Source: Candidatus Omnitrophota bacterium (GTDB lineage: Bacteria; Hinthialibacterota; Hinthialibacteria; Hinthialibacterales; Hinthialibacteraceae). Taken from it: a stretch of 45,332 nt of DNA. Every line of letters starts with the position of its first letter. The stretch's first letter is position 1. The notes beneath the pieces are model-generated. The model worked only from the letters and a program-made list of their open reading frames with translations. It ran no database searches and was not told the DNA's origin. Both the position numbers and the translations under genes were made by a program. Below are positions 24,901 to 40,410 of the stretch, one piece after another. Location of the stretch: positions 1 to 45,332 of the forward strand of contig JBFMBP010000091.1 in the NCBI GenBank assembly GCA_040755155.1, read 5' to 3'.

Positions 24901-25858
24901 GACGAACGAAGCAAATACAGGCTACGTCATCGCGGCATTTATGCCTGTCGATAAGTACATTTTAAAATTCAGCGGCATTATCGCCGAAGCGACCGGCGAA
25001 AAATGGTTCAACCTAAAGCCGGAAGACGAAGGCGAATACGATTTCTACGTTCGTGGAATCAACGCCGCCGGAAAAGTAAGCGGATGGACGAAAGCCGAAA
25101 GGCTGACTGTCATTGTTCAGTCGCAGCCTATCGCCATACGCATCTATGATAATCTTTCTTCTATAATAGATATTAGCGGCGCAACGGATTACGATACGTT
25201 GGAAAACCGCCAGTTGATAATAAGCTGGGAATATAACTCCAACGAACAAGTAAGCAGCTATCACATTTATGTTGCGACGGACGCAACGGATAGTCAAGGA
25301 AAATTCCTTGGTTTTAGGAGCAGTTCATCTACCGCGCTTGAATGGAAAAAAGGCAATATTTCTATTGCGCCGGCTTTCCGCTCTGGTCCGGAGTCTGGCT
25401 CGTACATTTTCCGAATTTTTGCTTTGCGGAGTGGAAAAACTGCTTTGGGACCTTATTCAAGCAGGATGGTAAAACTCGCGCCCATGTTCATTGTAACGGA
25501 CAACTTGGATTCGTTCGCCGATTTGAGCAATAGTATAGATTACGATGCGCCAGATGCCCGCGAACTCGTTTTTCGTTGGCATCATGACGGCGGCGATTTC
25601 GATCCTGCAAATATCACGTCTTTCCATATCTATGTACAAACGAATAATGCTGGGAACTTTGCCTATATGGGCAGAGCGCCAAGTACGGATACGGTTTTAG
25701 TCTGGAAAAAGACCACGGATTACTCCATCCTTCCTGCATTCCGCTCCGGCCCGCAGTTTGGCAATTCGTATAAATTTCTATTATACGCTATTATAGATCC
25801 AAACAGGCACTACGGACCGTTTCATGCAGCCGGACCCGTATTGTTCATTCAACAGTAA
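21923..25858 (+). CDS. Modular surface protein: BspA-like LRR, MBG, Thr-Pro spacers, duplicated C-terminal domain
   Basis: A 1311-residue secreted protein; signal peptide residues 1-20 ([12 protein letters not shown]). Approximate order: BspA-type LRR_5 repeats (~35-320, unit like [18 protein letters not shown]); MBG domains (~340-500, [16 protein letters not shown], then [17 protein letters not shown]); an Ig/PKD-like domain; a Thr-Pro spacer (~605-695); a beta domain with clustered Cys ([15 protein letters not shown]); a second Thr-Pro spacer; an FN3-like domain; and two copies of a ~115-residue domain at the end (both with IPAFRSGP-like [16 protein letters not shown] and WKK). Surface adhesion or display is likely. 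AAAGGAG favours the start at 21923 over an ATG 18 bp earlier. No LPXTG, PEP-CTERM or clear T9SS tail is seen. Confidence 0.85.
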   Translation: MRKLAFCFFLLLISSLPSYSDTFGDFTYTDSGTAITITGYTGAGGAVVIPDTIAGNPVTTIGANAFQNKSAITSVAIPNSVTSIGDYAFEGCSGLTSVAIPNSVTSIDHYTFQNCSSLTSVVIPNSVTSIGQSVFNGCSGLTSVTIPNSVTSIGTYAFRGSGLTSVTIPASVTTLGNKVFFECASLTSLTVDENNPNYSSQDSVLFNKTKTTLVSYPASKTGTYEIPSSVTSIGQSAFQGCSGLTSVTIPNSVASISAYAFNSCAGLTSVSIPSSVTTIQPYAFRYCSSLTTANFYGNAPSSFGSLVFSDAASGFTIYYRAGKTGWTNPWKTYPTSVFTPMLTVAGLTGANKEYDGTTAATASGTASLSGVDGADDVTLAGTPVFMFASAEIGDGIGITTTGYSLSGAAASNYALTQPSLTANITKRSITVTAEAQSKNMGASDPHLNYRITSGSLLGADTFSGALARDPGETGGVYAIRQGTLALRSDRYILTFVGANFTITAAPVLTMTFADGSSITGNYAWKETFVSLPFTVRFIFSDPDDPASSLTVENYNLPPGATIVKQADGVYLVTYAQDQPGNVFIQLLARDPQGNSLLGSVSVEFKTAPTFTPTASPTPTFTPSPTATVTNTPEPTATPTLTPTATPTFTPTYTPTDTYTPEPTATSTNTPTATLTPTATPTCTPTATHTPLPTATPTVTPDSANKPPRISFYFPADAHANPAYFTFKRNEYIKLGMVVDDADGPYSPEQMTVPQNWTISGDVNAVEVKYFVYNHQARISLLLSTSQLGQYTLNIQVYDGNKASDAYIVNWCVMETVPPSLELSSCSQNLACVCQNSCLSMQVKCVNKYEAQAANIVVPATAPVLDSSLTTIGNQSIMILRADSSELGRFQFELYAYASDGKTYSTLVISYEVTAPPTATPAPAATNTPALTATNTPKPLPTITPVPPTATLIPPTSTPTNTPTTQPTLIPDPVPPAKVTAEQIDFVQIKIAWTTNEANTGYVIAAFMPVDKYILKFSGIIAEATGEKWFNLKPEDEGEYDFYVRGINAAGKVSGWTKAERLTVIVQSQPIAIRIYDNLSSIIDISGATDYDTLENRQLIISWEYNSNEQVSSYHIYVATDATDSQGKFLGFRSSSSTALEWKKGNISIAPAFRSGPESGSYIFRIFALRSGKTALGPYSSRMVKLAPMFIVTDNLDSFADLSNSIDYDAPDARELVFRWHHDGGDFDPANITSFHIYVQTNNAGNFAYMGRAPSTDTVLVWKKTTDYSILPAFRSGPQFGNSYKFLLYAIIDPNRHYGPFHAAGPVLFIQQ
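22110..22800 (+). repeat. Tandem leucine-rich-repeat coding units
   Basis: About nine imperfect units of roughly 69 bp, each containing a version of GACCAGCGTAACGATCCCC and AGCGTAACCAGCATTGGA, encode the BspA-type LRR. Several neighbouring units are nearly identical, which suggests recent unit duplication. Confidence 0.8.
23748..24024 (+). repeat. Low-complexity Thr-Pro spacer (ACG/CCG-rich)
   Basis: A run of short ACNCCN-type codon repeats encodes a [10 protein letters not shown]-like linker of about 90 residues. A shorter similar tract is at about 24662-24840. The irregular unit and lack of spacers exclude CRISPR. Confidence 0.85.
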
Positions 25859-25891
25859 TATTTTTTGGCTTTTCCAATCAAACAAAGACTG

Positions 25892-25933
25892 CTAAGGCTC
25901 AATTCCTTTGGGAGTTGAGCCTTAGTTTCTTTT
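25892..25933 (+). terminator. Terminator of the surface-protein gene
   Basis: Perfect 11-bp stem CTAAGGCTCAA/TTGAGCCTTAG (25892-25902 with 25915-25925), 12-nt loop, then TTTCTTTT. It lies 34 bp after the surface-protein stop. It overlaps the stop codon of the convergent glycosyltransferase gene, so it probably also ends that transcript. Confidence 0.9.
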
Positions 25934-27430
25934 CCTCGCAAAACAAATCATATGGGCGTAATACGTTCGAAGGTTTTTCGACAGATTCGGCGCGCGTTCG
26001 AAATCGTTTTCCAAAAATTGCCTTACCGGTTCCAGATGGGGGTCTTGATCGATAAAAATCTGCCGGGCGTATTTATCGTACATAACGCAATAATCCATTG
26101 GCAGCGTGCGCCATAATTCCACGGTTTTTTTCATATCCTCCAGCGAAAGATATTTTCTTCCCGCCGTATTCATAAAGGGAGGGATGCGCACTTTTCTTCC
26201 ATGGCGGATTGAAGGAGGGACTTCCTTATCCGTCAGCATGAAATACGCCGCATTGGCGAAGCACAGCAAGTAGGGCGATGGACAATGGCGCGCGATCTGG
26301 GCGGCGAATCCGCGTTCGTCCTCTAAAGTCATATTAGGATAACGCCAATCGGCGCGCATCCAGAAAGGGGCGGTAAGGATTAACGCCATCACAGCGGGCA
26401 GCCAGCGGTTGGCAGGTTCGGAGAGGCGGCGTCGCAGCGGCGCCCAATCCAAGAGAGCGGCGAGACCCAAACCGCTCAACGCGAAGGCGGATGGCATGAT
26501 GGCGAGGACGTAATGCTGCCAGATGTGGCTCAAGGCGAAAATGTTGACGCCGAATTCCAAACTGAACCATACGATTAGCCAAATCAAATATCGCCGCCGC
26601 TTCAACGCCATAATGACTAAGCCCGCCGCGATTCCATACCAGGCGATAGGATTCCAATACTCTACGGCGAGAAACTCGCCCCAGCGCGCAGCGGCGGATT
26701 GGTTGAAGAAATCGGCCATGGCGAAATTGGAATAGTAGATGTCATAGAAAAAAGGCTCGAATGCGTTTAACAACGCCAAATAGAAAATAAGCAATAGAGG
26801 CAAGGGGAAGAATCCGAGCAGAAACCATTGCCAATCCCGCCAACGCCTATTTTCGAAAAGAAGAAAAGCGAAGAATAACGCGGGCAGAACAATGACGCCG
26901 GTTTGTTTATTCAATAGGCATAGCGCTGCAAACACGCCCGATAACATCAAGCCGATCCGCCGTTGCGATTTCATCCCCCATAAAAAGCAAACCAACGCCC
27001 AAAGCGATAAGACCGGCGCCAGCGTGGAGACGTGCAGATATTTCGCCCATACGGCGGCGAAGGGATCGAAGGCAAAAAATCCCGCCGCCAAAAGACCCCC
27101 GCGCTCCTCGCCGCAAAGGCGTCCTAATCCATAGAGTGCGGCGAGAGCGGAGGCGCTGACGGCGATCATGAATATCCGCGCAGGGATGATGGGAATATTA
27201 AAAACTAGAAAGAAAGGATAGGCCAGAAAACTTACTAGTGGCGGTTTGTTCAAATGCACGTCGCGGTAGGGCCAATAACCATGCGTCATTTCGCGCCCCT
27301 GCATCAGGTAATCGCCCTCATCCACATTGGTTCCATAGCCGATAGTCCAGACGCGCAATAGCAAACCCGCCAGGAAGATCATTAAGAAAGGCGCATGGCG
27401 TTTGACGGCATCCGTGGAGGTATAACGCAT
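25922..27430 (-). CDS. Integral membrane glycosyltransferase, GT39/ArnT-like
   Basis: A 502-residue polytopic membrane protein with about ten or more hydrophobic helices. The first extracytoplasmic loop carries VDEGDYLMQGREMTHGYWPY (Asp37-Glu38) followed by NKPPL. This is the DE...KPP pattern of the PMT/ArnT superfamily, where the acidic residue is catalytic and a polyprenyl-phosphate sugar is the donor. The acceptor is unknown. The start lies 3 bp after the stop of the upstream ATPase gene, so the two are co-transcribed. The C-terminal ~120 residues are soluble. Confidence 0.88.
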   Translation of the reverse strand: MRYTSTDAVKRHAPFLMIFLAGLLLRVWTIGYGTNVDEGDYLMQGREMTHGYWPYRDVHLNKPPLVSFLAYPFFLVFNIPIIPARIFMIAVSASALAALYGLGRLCGEERGGLLAAGFFAFDPFAAVWAKYLHVSTLAPVLSLWALVCFLWGMKSQRRIGLMLSGVFAALCLLNKQTGVIVLPALFFAFLLFENRRWRDWQWFLLGFFPLPLLLIFYLALLNAFEPFFYDIYYSNFAMADFFNQSAAARWGEFLAVEYWNPIAWYGIAAGLVIMALKRRRYLIWLIVWFSLEFGVNIFALSHIWQHYVLAIMPSAFALSGLGLAALLDWAPLRRRLSEPANRWLPAVMALILTAPFWMRADWRYPNMTLEDERGFAAQIARHCPSPYLLCFANAAYFMLTDKEVPPSIRHGRKVRIPPFMNTAGRKYLSLEDMKKTVELWRTLPMDYCVMYDKYARQIFIDQDPHLEPVRQFLENDFERAPNLSKNLRTYYAHMICFARKRN

Positions 27431-27433
27431 GAT

Positions 27434-28474
27434 TCAAATCCCGGCGCCCCGCGATGAGGGCGGATAATCGAGAATGGTTTCGGGAATAGCGGCGTTGAAT
27501 TCCCGGTTATACAGATGACAGGCGACAATTCCGCCGCCAAGCGACTGCATTTGCGGCGCGATTTCGGAACAGGGTTCGAAGCGGAAGCGGCAGCGCGTAT
27601 GAAAAGGGCAGCCCGGCGGAGGTTGAATGGGATTGGGGACGTCGCCCTCGAGCAGAATCCGTTTCTTCTTACCCGGCGCAGGATGGGGGATCGCATCGAG
27701 GAGCGCCAGAGTGTAAGGATGCTTGGGTTGGGAGAAAATCGCCTTGGTCGCCGCCAGTTCTACGATTTTTCCCAGATACATAATCGCTGCGCGGTCGCTG
27801 ATATGGCGCACGATGGATAGATCGTGGGCGATGAAAAGAAAACTCAATCCAAACCGGTCGCGCAATTCCAGCAGAAGATTGAGAATCTGGGCTTGAATGG
27901 AAACGTCCAGGGCGGATACGGCTTCGTCGGCGACAATCAATTCCGGCTCTACGGCCAAGGCGCGGGCGATGCCGATCCGCTGCCGCTGTCCCCCGGAGAA
28001 TTCGTGGGGGTAACGGGAAAGATGTTCCTCGTTCAGCCCCACCGATCGCAACAACTCCGCGCATCGCTCGCGGCGCTCGCCGCGGCTTTGGCGGATGCGA
28101 AAAAGTTTCAACGGTTCGTTCAACGCGCCGCCCGCCGTGAGGCGTGGATTGAGAGAAGAATAAGGATCCTGAAATACGATTTGCATCCATTTGCGGTATG
28201 GACGCATTTCTTGTGGCGAAAGCGTCAAGAGGTTGGGGGAATCTTTAAAACGAACGTCGCCGCCGTCCGCCTCCAACAGGCGCAGAATCAACCGCCCCAC
28301 GGTGGTTTTACCGCAGCCGCTTTCACCCGCCAGTCCCAGCGTTTCTCCCGGCTGCAAGGAGAAGGAGACGCCGTCCACTGCTTTCACGAATTCGCGGGCG
28401 CGTCCGAACAAGCCTTGCCGGACGGGGAAATATTTGACGAGGTTGTCAACCCTCAGCAGCGGTTGCGGTTCCAT
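27434..28474 (-). CDS. Oligopeptide/dipeptide ABC transporter ATP-binding protein (OppF/DppF type)
   Basis: A 346-residue ATPase with Walker A GESGCGKTT (~50-58), signature FSGGQRQRIGIARAL and Walker B LIVADEAVSALD. The C-terminal oligo_HPY extension has the Cys pattern GCPFHTRC...C...CHLY. It normally works as a heterodimer with OppD on OppBC permeases. None of these partners is in the window; the next gene is a glycosyltransferase. I use ATG 28474; an in-frame GTG lies 9 bp upstream. Neither has a strong ribosome binding site. Confidence 0.92.
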   Translation of the reverse strand: MEPQPLLRVDNLVKYFPVRQGLFGRAREFVKAVDGVSFSLQPGETLGLAGESGCGKTTVGRLILRLLEADGGDVRFKDSPNLLTLSPQEMRPYRKWMQIVFQDPYSSLNPRLTAGGALNEPLKLFRIRQSRGERRERCAELLRSVGLNEEHLSRYPHEFSGGQRQRIGIARALAVEPELIVADEAVSALDVSIQAQILNLLLELRDRFGLSFLFIAHDLSIVRHISDRAAIMYLGKIVELAATKAIFSQPKHPYTLALLDAIPHPAPGKKKRILLEGDVPNPIQPPPGCPFHTRCRFRFEPCSEIAPQMQSLGGGIVACHLYNREFNAAIPETILDYPPSSRGAGI

Positions 28475-28531
28475 CTTATTCACTCATATTACGCACGATG
28501 AAAAGTAGGTTGGGATTGTTTTCATATCGTA

Positions 28532-28703
28532 TTGAATCACGAAAACACGAAAGAAAAAGAAAGACGCGAAAAAAAATATAAAACAGTTGGCGCGAGGGAT
28601 CGTGCCGCGAAAAGGATTTCTTTGTGGAATCAAAAAGAATCTGTGATATCCCTAATTCAAAAATTTCGTAGAATTCGAGCCTTTTCGTGTTTTCGCGATT
28701 CAA
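28532..28703. repeat. MITE-like element with 21-bp terminal inverted repeats
   Basis: The ends TTGAATCACGAAAACACGAA (28532 on) and its reverse complement (28683-28703) match at 20 of 21 bases and enclose a 172-bp AT-rich noncoding segment. A third copy of the same end lies at 41443-41463. Size, structure and recurrence fit a small non-autonomous repeat. No transposase or clear target-site duplication is seen. Confidence 0.6.
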
Positions 28704-28743
28704 AAACGCAACAGAAATAAAACCCAAGCGCCGCTCAGGAACG

Positions 28744-28791
28744 GTTACTCCAACTTGCGGACGGGACGTCCGCACTCCCAGGTTGTGTAAC
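28744..28791. repeat. Nested palindrome, cruciform-forming
   Basis: Three nested stems: GTTAC/GTAAC (28744-28748 with 28787-28791), CAAC/GTTG (28751-28754 with 28782-28785) and a perfect 8-bp TGCGGACG/CGTCCGCA core (28756-28763 with 28767-28774) with loop GGA. It lies between the divergent ATPase and polyketide genes. No T-tract follows. It may be a REP-like dispersed repeat. Confidence 0.55.
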
Positions 28792-28910
28792 ATGAGTTCG
28801 TAATGCCGATGCGAGAGCGCGCGATCGTCGAATGCGATTCATCATTTACAGATTGCGGCTTTTGTTGTATTCATTAAGAAAAATATTTTACGAATGAAAT
28901 CACTTAAACT

Positions 28911-28927
28911 TCGATGGATTCCATCGA
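28911..28927. promoter_or_regulatory. Perfect palindrome, candidate operator of the polyketide operon
   Basis: TCGATGGA-T-TCCATCGA is a perfect 17-bp palindrome centred at 28919, 24 nt before the preferred start of the FAAL-PKS gene. A weak promoter (TTGTTG near 28864, TATTTT near 28884) lies upstream, which would place the palindrome just after the transcription start. The palindrome is seen; repressor binding is inferred. Confidence 0.4.
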
Positions 28928-28950
28928 TCATCGAATATTGTCATACAAAA

Positions 28951-31900
28951 ATGATCTTACTCTCAACCGATGCTGATAGAAGCCGCGTCTCTACGCTGGT
29001 CGATCTTCTTCGCCGCCAAGCGCAGCGAATGCCAGATCGGAACGCCTACAATTTTCTTCCCAACGGCGAGGGTGATATTGTTTCGCTCGCTTACGAAGAA
29101 TTGGATTGCAAAGCGCGTTCCATCGCCGCTGTTTTGCAAGATCGCAACTTACGCGGGCAACGAATTCTTTTGTTTTATCCATCTGGATTAGATTACATCG
29201 CCGCTTTCTTCGGTTGTCTCTACGCTGGAGCCGTGGCTGTTCCTAGCTATCCGCCCCGGCGCCATCGAACCGACCGGCGCTTGCAAGCCATCGCGGGGGA
29301 TGCGCAGGCGGCGGCAGCGCTTACCGTCTCGTCTATTCTCGCCGATCGGGATCGACGACGTGATTTAACGCTGGATATGAATTCTCTCTACTGGCTGGCG
29401 ACGGATGAAGTGGACGGCGCTATGGCCGATGGCTGGCGCGACCCCGGCGCGCAGGGCGGCGATTTGGCTTTTTTGCAATATACTTCCGGTTCCACATCCA
29501 CGCCCAAGGGCGTTATGGTCAGCCACGCCAATCTGCTGCATAATCTGGCTTTTCTCGATCAAGGATGGGATCATGGGACGGACAGCGTCATGGTTACCTG
29601 GCTGCCCGTCTTTCACGATATGGGTTTGATTTATGGAGCGCTGCAGCCGTTGTTTGGCGGCTTTCCCTGTTACATGATCGATCCCGCTTTGTTTTTGCAA
29701 TCTCCCTATTGCTGGCTGGAAGCGATTACGCGCTATGGCGGCACGCACAGCGCCGCGCCCAATTTCGCTTACGATCTTTGCGCGCGCGCCATTGCCCCCG
29801 AAAAACGGGAAGCGCTCGATCTACGCCGTTGGCGCATGGCTCTCAACGCCGCCGAACCGGTTCGCGAAGAGACGATGCGCCGATTCGCCGAAACCTTCGC
29901 TCCTTGCGGATTTTCCGCAAACGCTTTTTGCCCTGGCTTTGGACTTGCGGAAAATACCTTGAAAGTCACGGCGACGCGGGCCAAGGATCATCGTATATTG
30001 CTTACGGTCGATGCAGATGCGCTGGCCCATCATAAGATCGTAGCATCCGAGAAACCAGCAGCGAACGCTATAACGATATGCGGATGCGGCCGCGTCGAGC
30101 CGGAAGCCAGAGTCGTCATCGCCGATCCTGTAACGATGACCGCCTGCCCCGACGGTTCCGTCGGCGAGATATGGACCTGCGGTCTTAGCGTTGCTCAAGG
30201 ATATTGGAACCGTCCCCAAGAAACCGAACAAACCTTTCAAGCGCATCTTGCCGATATGGGAGAAGGGCCGTTTTTGCGCACGGGCGATTTGGGTTTCATT
30301 TGGAACGGTGAACTCTACGTAACGGGCCGCCTCAAAGACATGATCGTCATTCGGGGGCTTAATTATTATCCGCAGGATATCGAATGGATCGTCGAGCAAT
30401 GCCATCCCGCCTTGCGTCCCAGCGGCGGGGCCGCTTTCTCGGTAGAGGTGGACAGTGAAGAGAACCTAGTTATCGCGCAGGAATTGGAACGCCGCTTTAT
30501 GCGCCAGGCGAATGCGGCAGAGATTTTCGCTGCCATCCGCCAGGCCGCGGCGGAAGAATTTGGGCTGCAAATTTACGCCATCCTATTGCTGCGCCCGGCG
30601 TCAATCCCCAAAACCTCCAGCGGCAAGATTCAGCGTCATGCTTGCCGTGCGGGATTCTTGGAGAATAGCCTTAACGCAATTGCGGAATGGCGGCAAACAT
30701 CGCCCGAATCTCTATCGCCGCAAGCCGCCGATATTTCTCTACTGCAAGAGCCGCCAACCAGAGAATTCATCCAGGATTGGTTGGTAAATCGTCTTTCCTA
30801 TCATCTCAAAATCGCCGCGCCTGAAATTGAACATCGAGAACCTTTCGCTCGTTATGGATTGGATTCCATGACGGCGGCGATTTTAGCGGGGGAAATAGGG
30901 CAATGGCTGGGGAGAAAGATTTCGCCGACGGCGGTTTACGATTATCCCAACGTTCAGGCGCTAGCGCGTTATTTATCGCCAGAAGCAGAAATAGTCAAAG
31001 ACCGGCGAAGCGGCGCCTTGGCGCCGTCAAACGAATCTATCGCCATCATCGGTCTCGGATGCCGATTTCCCGGCGCTTCCCATACAGAAGCCTTTTGGCG
31101 GCTCTTGCGCGAGGGGATCGACGCTATTGGCGAAATTCCGCCTGGCCGTTGGGGGGAGGCAAACAAGAATTGCGAGACGCCGGGAAAAGGCAATATTCGC
31201 CTTGGCGGCTTCTTGAAAGAGGTAGATCAGTTCGACGCCGAATTTTTTGGCATTTCGCCCAAAGAAGCGGAAAGCATGGACCCCCAGCATCGTTTGTTGA
31301 TGGAGGCAACATGGGAAGCATTGGAAAACGCCGGGCTGATTGCTTTGGAAGGAAGCCAGACCGGAGTTTTTCTCGGCGTCAGCATCAACGATTATTTTCA
31401 ATTGCAAACCAATCGCCCTGAATTGCTCAACGCCTATACGGCTACGGGTTCCGCGCTCAGCGTCGCCGCCAATCGCCTTTCCTATTGGTTAGATTTGCGC
31501 GGCCCCAGCCTGGCCATCGATACGGCTTGTTCCTCGTCGTTAGCAGCGCTGCATCAGGCTTGCCATAGCCTGCGCCGGGGCGAATGCGCCGCCGCCTTAT
31601 GCGGCGGCGTCAACCTGATTCTTTCCCCCGCGCTCAGCGTTGTTTTCTCCCAAGCTAACATGTTGGCGGCGGATGGACGATGCAAAACCTTCGACGCCAG
31701 CGCCGATGGCTATGCTCGCGGCGAGGGATGCGGGATGTTGGTTCTCAAGCGCCTTTCGGACGCGCAGCGGAATAGAGACCGCATCCTGGCGATCGTTCGC
31801 GGAACCGCCGTCAATCAGGATGGCCGCAGCAACGGACTCACGGCGCCCAATGGCCCCGCCCAGCAGGCCGTTATCCGCCAGGCGCTGGCCAATGCGAACG

Positions 31901-34900
31901 TTTCACCGCATCAAATCGATTATGTCGAAACGCACGGAACCGGCACGGCTCTAGGCGACCCGATCGAAGCCAATTCGTTGATCGAGGCGCTTTCGCCCGG
32001 GCGAGCGAGGGATCAAACTTGCTGGTTTGGTTCCGTTAAGACTAACATTGGCCATCTGGAAGCGGCGGCGGGCGTTGCGGGCATCATCAAGGTTGTACTC
32101 GCCTTGCAGCAGGAAATGATTCCGCCGCATTTGCATTTGAAAAAACTCAATCCCTTAATTCCCTTGGCGGATTCGCCCTTCGCCATTCCTTCAACCCCGC
32201 AGCCCTGGCCTCGAAGCGTTCGCCCGCGTTTGGCTGGAGTCAGTTCTTTCGGTTTCGGCGGAACTAACGCCCATGCGATCATTGAAGAAGCGCCGCCAGC
32301 GCCATTACAAGGTAATGAGATCGAGAGGCCGCTTCACATATTGACGCTGTCGGCGAAAACAGAAGCGGCGTTGATTGATTTAGCGAAATCGTACGCTGCC
32401 CATTTTACGAGCCTCGATGACTCACTATTCGCGGACGCTTGTTGCACGGCCAATATGGGCCGCGCGCACTTTACTAATCGCTTGGCGATAATTAGCGAAA
32501 CGAAAACTCAGGCGGCGGAATCATTAAGTGATTATATAAACCATAAAACCGACGCAAGAACGATCTGCGCTCGCGCCGCTTCATCGCAACCCAAAATCGC
32601 TTTTCTCTTCACCGGCCAAGGTTCGCAATATGTCGGCATGGGAAGAGAACTTTACGAAACCTCGCCCGCTTTTCGCAGCATCCTTCAGCAATGCGATGAA
32701 ATCCTGCGAGCCTTTTTGGATCGCCCTCTGCTCGATGTTCTGTATCCGCTAGAAGGCAACCAATCGCCGCTTGACGAAACCGCTTATACTCAACCCGCCT
32801 TGTTTTCGTTGGAATACGCTCTGGCCCAGTTGTGGCTGGCGTGGGGCGTGGAACCGGCTTTCCTGATGGGCCATAGCGTGGGCGAATACGCCGCCGCCTG
32901 CTTGGCTGGCGTATTTCGCCTCGAGGAAGGATTGAAACTAATCGCCGCGCGCGGGCGCCTTATGCAAGCCTTGCCTCGCGATGGAGAAATGTTCGCCGTC
33001 TTCGCCAGCGAAGAACACGCCGCCGAAGCTATCCGTCCCTTTTCCAGCGATGTCTCCATCGCAGCAGTCAATGGTCCACAAAGCGTCGTTATTTCGGGCC
33101 AGCGATCAGCCATTCAAGCCATAGCGAGCGCGATGGAATCAGAAGGAATCAAAACCGTAAAACTGAATACTTCCCACGCTTTCCACTCGCCTTTGATGGA
33201 TTCGATATTGGATGAATTCGAACGAACGGCGGCGTCTATTTCTTATTCATCGCCCAAGATGGTTCTGATTTCCAACGTTACTGGAAGGATTGCAGGCGCG
33301 GAAACCGCTACGCCCGCTTACTGGCGCAATCATGTTCGTTTTCCCGTGCAGTTTCAAAACGGTATGGAAACGCTTCGCCAATCGGGCTGCGATCTATTTT
33401 TAGAAATAGGTCCCAAACCGATATTATTAGGGATAGGCCGCGAATGCCTGCCGCAAGCGCCTCTGGTTTGGCTGCCTAGTCTGCGCCAAGGCCAATCGGA
33501 TTGGCGTCGGATGTTGCAAAGTATGGGCGAACTCTACGCGCGGGGAACGCCGATAGACTGGCGCGGTTTCGACGGCGATTATTTTCGACAACGAGTCGAT
33601 CTGCCAACTTATCCTTTCCAACGCCGCCGTTATTGGCTGCCCGCGGGCAGCGCGCGATCGGCGGCGAACATTTCGTCCGGCGCGGTTGAATCTTCCCCTA
33701 TCCTGAATCGAATATTGCAAGGCGACGCGGAAGAATTGGCGCAAGAACTGGGGCTTTCGGAAGAGAAAAAGCGATGGCTGCCGGAGTTTCTGGAACTCGT
33801 CCGCCGCCGCCATGAACGCGAGACGCTATTTTCCTCAATCAAAAATTGGTTTTATGAAATCCAATGGCGTCCAACGCCCCGCCGTGCTGAGACTGCGCTC
33901 GAATCCATATCTTTTACTGAAACAGGCCGTTGGTTGATCTTCGCCGATCGTTCCGGTATAGGCCGCCGTTTGGCGGATGTTTTAGAAAACAAAAGACAAA
34001 CAGTCTATCTCGTCAATGCGCAAGATTCCTATCGCAAAATCGAAGATAACGTATGGAATATTCGCCCCGCCAATCGGCAGGATTATGAAATTGTTTTAGA
34101 AGAAATTCTGCGGGTTTGCGATTTGCCGCTAAAAGCGATTATTCATTTTTGGAGTTTCGATGCCGCTCCGACGGAAGATTTATCCATCGCCGCGCTGGAG
34201 CAGGCGCAAACGCTGGGATGCGAAAGCGTCATGCTTATGATTCAATCCTTATTGCAACAACGTCCGAGCGCGATGCCCCGCTTATGGTTGGCGACGCAAG
34301 GCGCCGTTGCTGCTGAGCCATCCCCGCATCATCTTTCAATTGCGCAAGCGCCGTTGTGGGGGATGGGCCGCGTTATCGCGCTCGAACATCCCGAGCTTTG
34401 GGGCGGCGCTATAGATCTTTCTTTTGAAGATCGTGAAATATCGGCCTTATTGTTGGAGATTATGAATCCCGAAGAGGATCAAATCGCCTATCACGAAGGA
34501 AAACGATTCGCCGCCCGCCTCGTTCTCTCCGCTATTGCCGAGCCGCGTGAATTTTCCCTAAAACCAGACGCCTCCTATTTAATTACCGGCGGACTCGGAG
34601 AATTGGGTTTGAAGACCGCCGAGTGGCTGGTGGAGAAAGGCGCGCGATTTTTAGCGCTATGCGGACGGCGTGGACCAACAGATCAAGCGCAAGAAGCGCT
34701 GCATCGGTTGGAAGAAAAAGGGGTTCGCATTTTTGTTTTTCAAGCCGACGCCTCTCAGCCGGAGGATGTTGCGCGGCTGCGCGATGAAATGCAGTCTTCC
34801 ATGCCGCCGTTGCGCGGCCTCGTTCACGCCGCCGGAGTCGTCGAGGACGCCATGATTCTGCGGCTAAGCTGCGAGCAATTCCGGCGAGTCATGGCGCCCA

Positions 34901-35759
34901 AGATGCGCGGCGCGTGGAACCTGCATCAATGGACTATGAACCTCCCCTTGGATTTCTTCGTCCTCTATTCATCCGCCGCCGCTATCCTCGGATCGCAGGG
35001 ACAAGCCAACTACGCCGCCGCAAACCATTTCATGGACGCCTTGGTTCATTATCGGCGGACGCAAGGACTGGCGGCGTTGAGCGTCAATTGGGGACTATGG
35101 AAAGGTCAGGGCATGGCGGCGAGACTAGAAAGCCGCCATCAAGAGCGAATGGCGTCTCAGGGAATGAATACGATTAATCTGGAACAGGGTTTTCTCGCTT
35201 TGGAACAAGCGCTCGCTTCCAACGTTATTCAAGCAGCCGCGATGCCGGTCGATTGGCTAAGCTTCTCTCAAACCATCAAAGGAGAACCAAGATCGTTGTT
35301 CGCCGAATTATGCCCGCGCAAGCTAGAGAAAGAATCTTCGCCGCCTTCCGCCATTTTGCAACTTCTGAAAAAATGTCATCCCAATGAAAGGTTGAATGTA
35401 TTGATGGATTGCATTCGAGCAGAAACCGCCAGCGTTATGGGATTCGAATCATCACGCCGATTCGATAGCCAGCAGGGCTTTTTCGATATGGGTATGGATT
35501 CGTTAATGGCGGTCGATTTGAAAAACCGCTTGGAAGGGGCGTTGAATTGTTCGCTGCCCGCTACGATCGCTTTCGAGTATTCGACAATAACGGCTCTCTC
35601 CCAATACTTGATCGCCGCCAAACTCCATTTCGATTCTCCCGGCGAAGCGGCAAAGCCGCCCTTGCAAGAATCGGAGCTGGCGATAGTGGAAGAGATCTTG
35701 CGCATGGATGAAAATGAATTGGCGTCTCTCATCGACGAAGAATGGGAAAGATGGAATTC

Positions 35760-35763
<4 letters not shown>
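28951..35763 (+). CDS. FAAL-ACP-KS-AT-KR-ACP type I polyketide synthase
   Basis: A 2270-residue multienzyme. FAAL (~10-570): YTSGSTSTPKG, GRLKDMIVIRGLNYYPQDIE, PKTSSGKIQR. ACP1 Ser ~637 (GLDSMTA). KS (~694-1120): Cys in DTACSSS, His in ETHGTGTALGDP and NIGHLEAAAG. AT (~1215-1560): GQGSQ, GHSVGEY with Ser ~1309, and HAFHS, the malonyl-type motif. KR (~1870-2060): TGGLGELG, SS and YAAAN, with VED where B-type KRs have LDD. ACP2 Ser 2184 (GMDSLMA). It should adenylate a fatty acid, load it on ACP1 and add one ketoreduced malonyl unit. No DH or ER. The start is uncertain: neither ATG 28951 nor ATG 28894 has a Shine-Dalgarno. The 28951 start fits usual FAAL length and keeps the palindrome outside the gene. 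The stop overlaps the next gene by 4 bp. Confidence 0.95.
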
Positions 35764-40400
<4,637 letters not shown>

Positions 40401-40410
40401 GCGATGCTTC

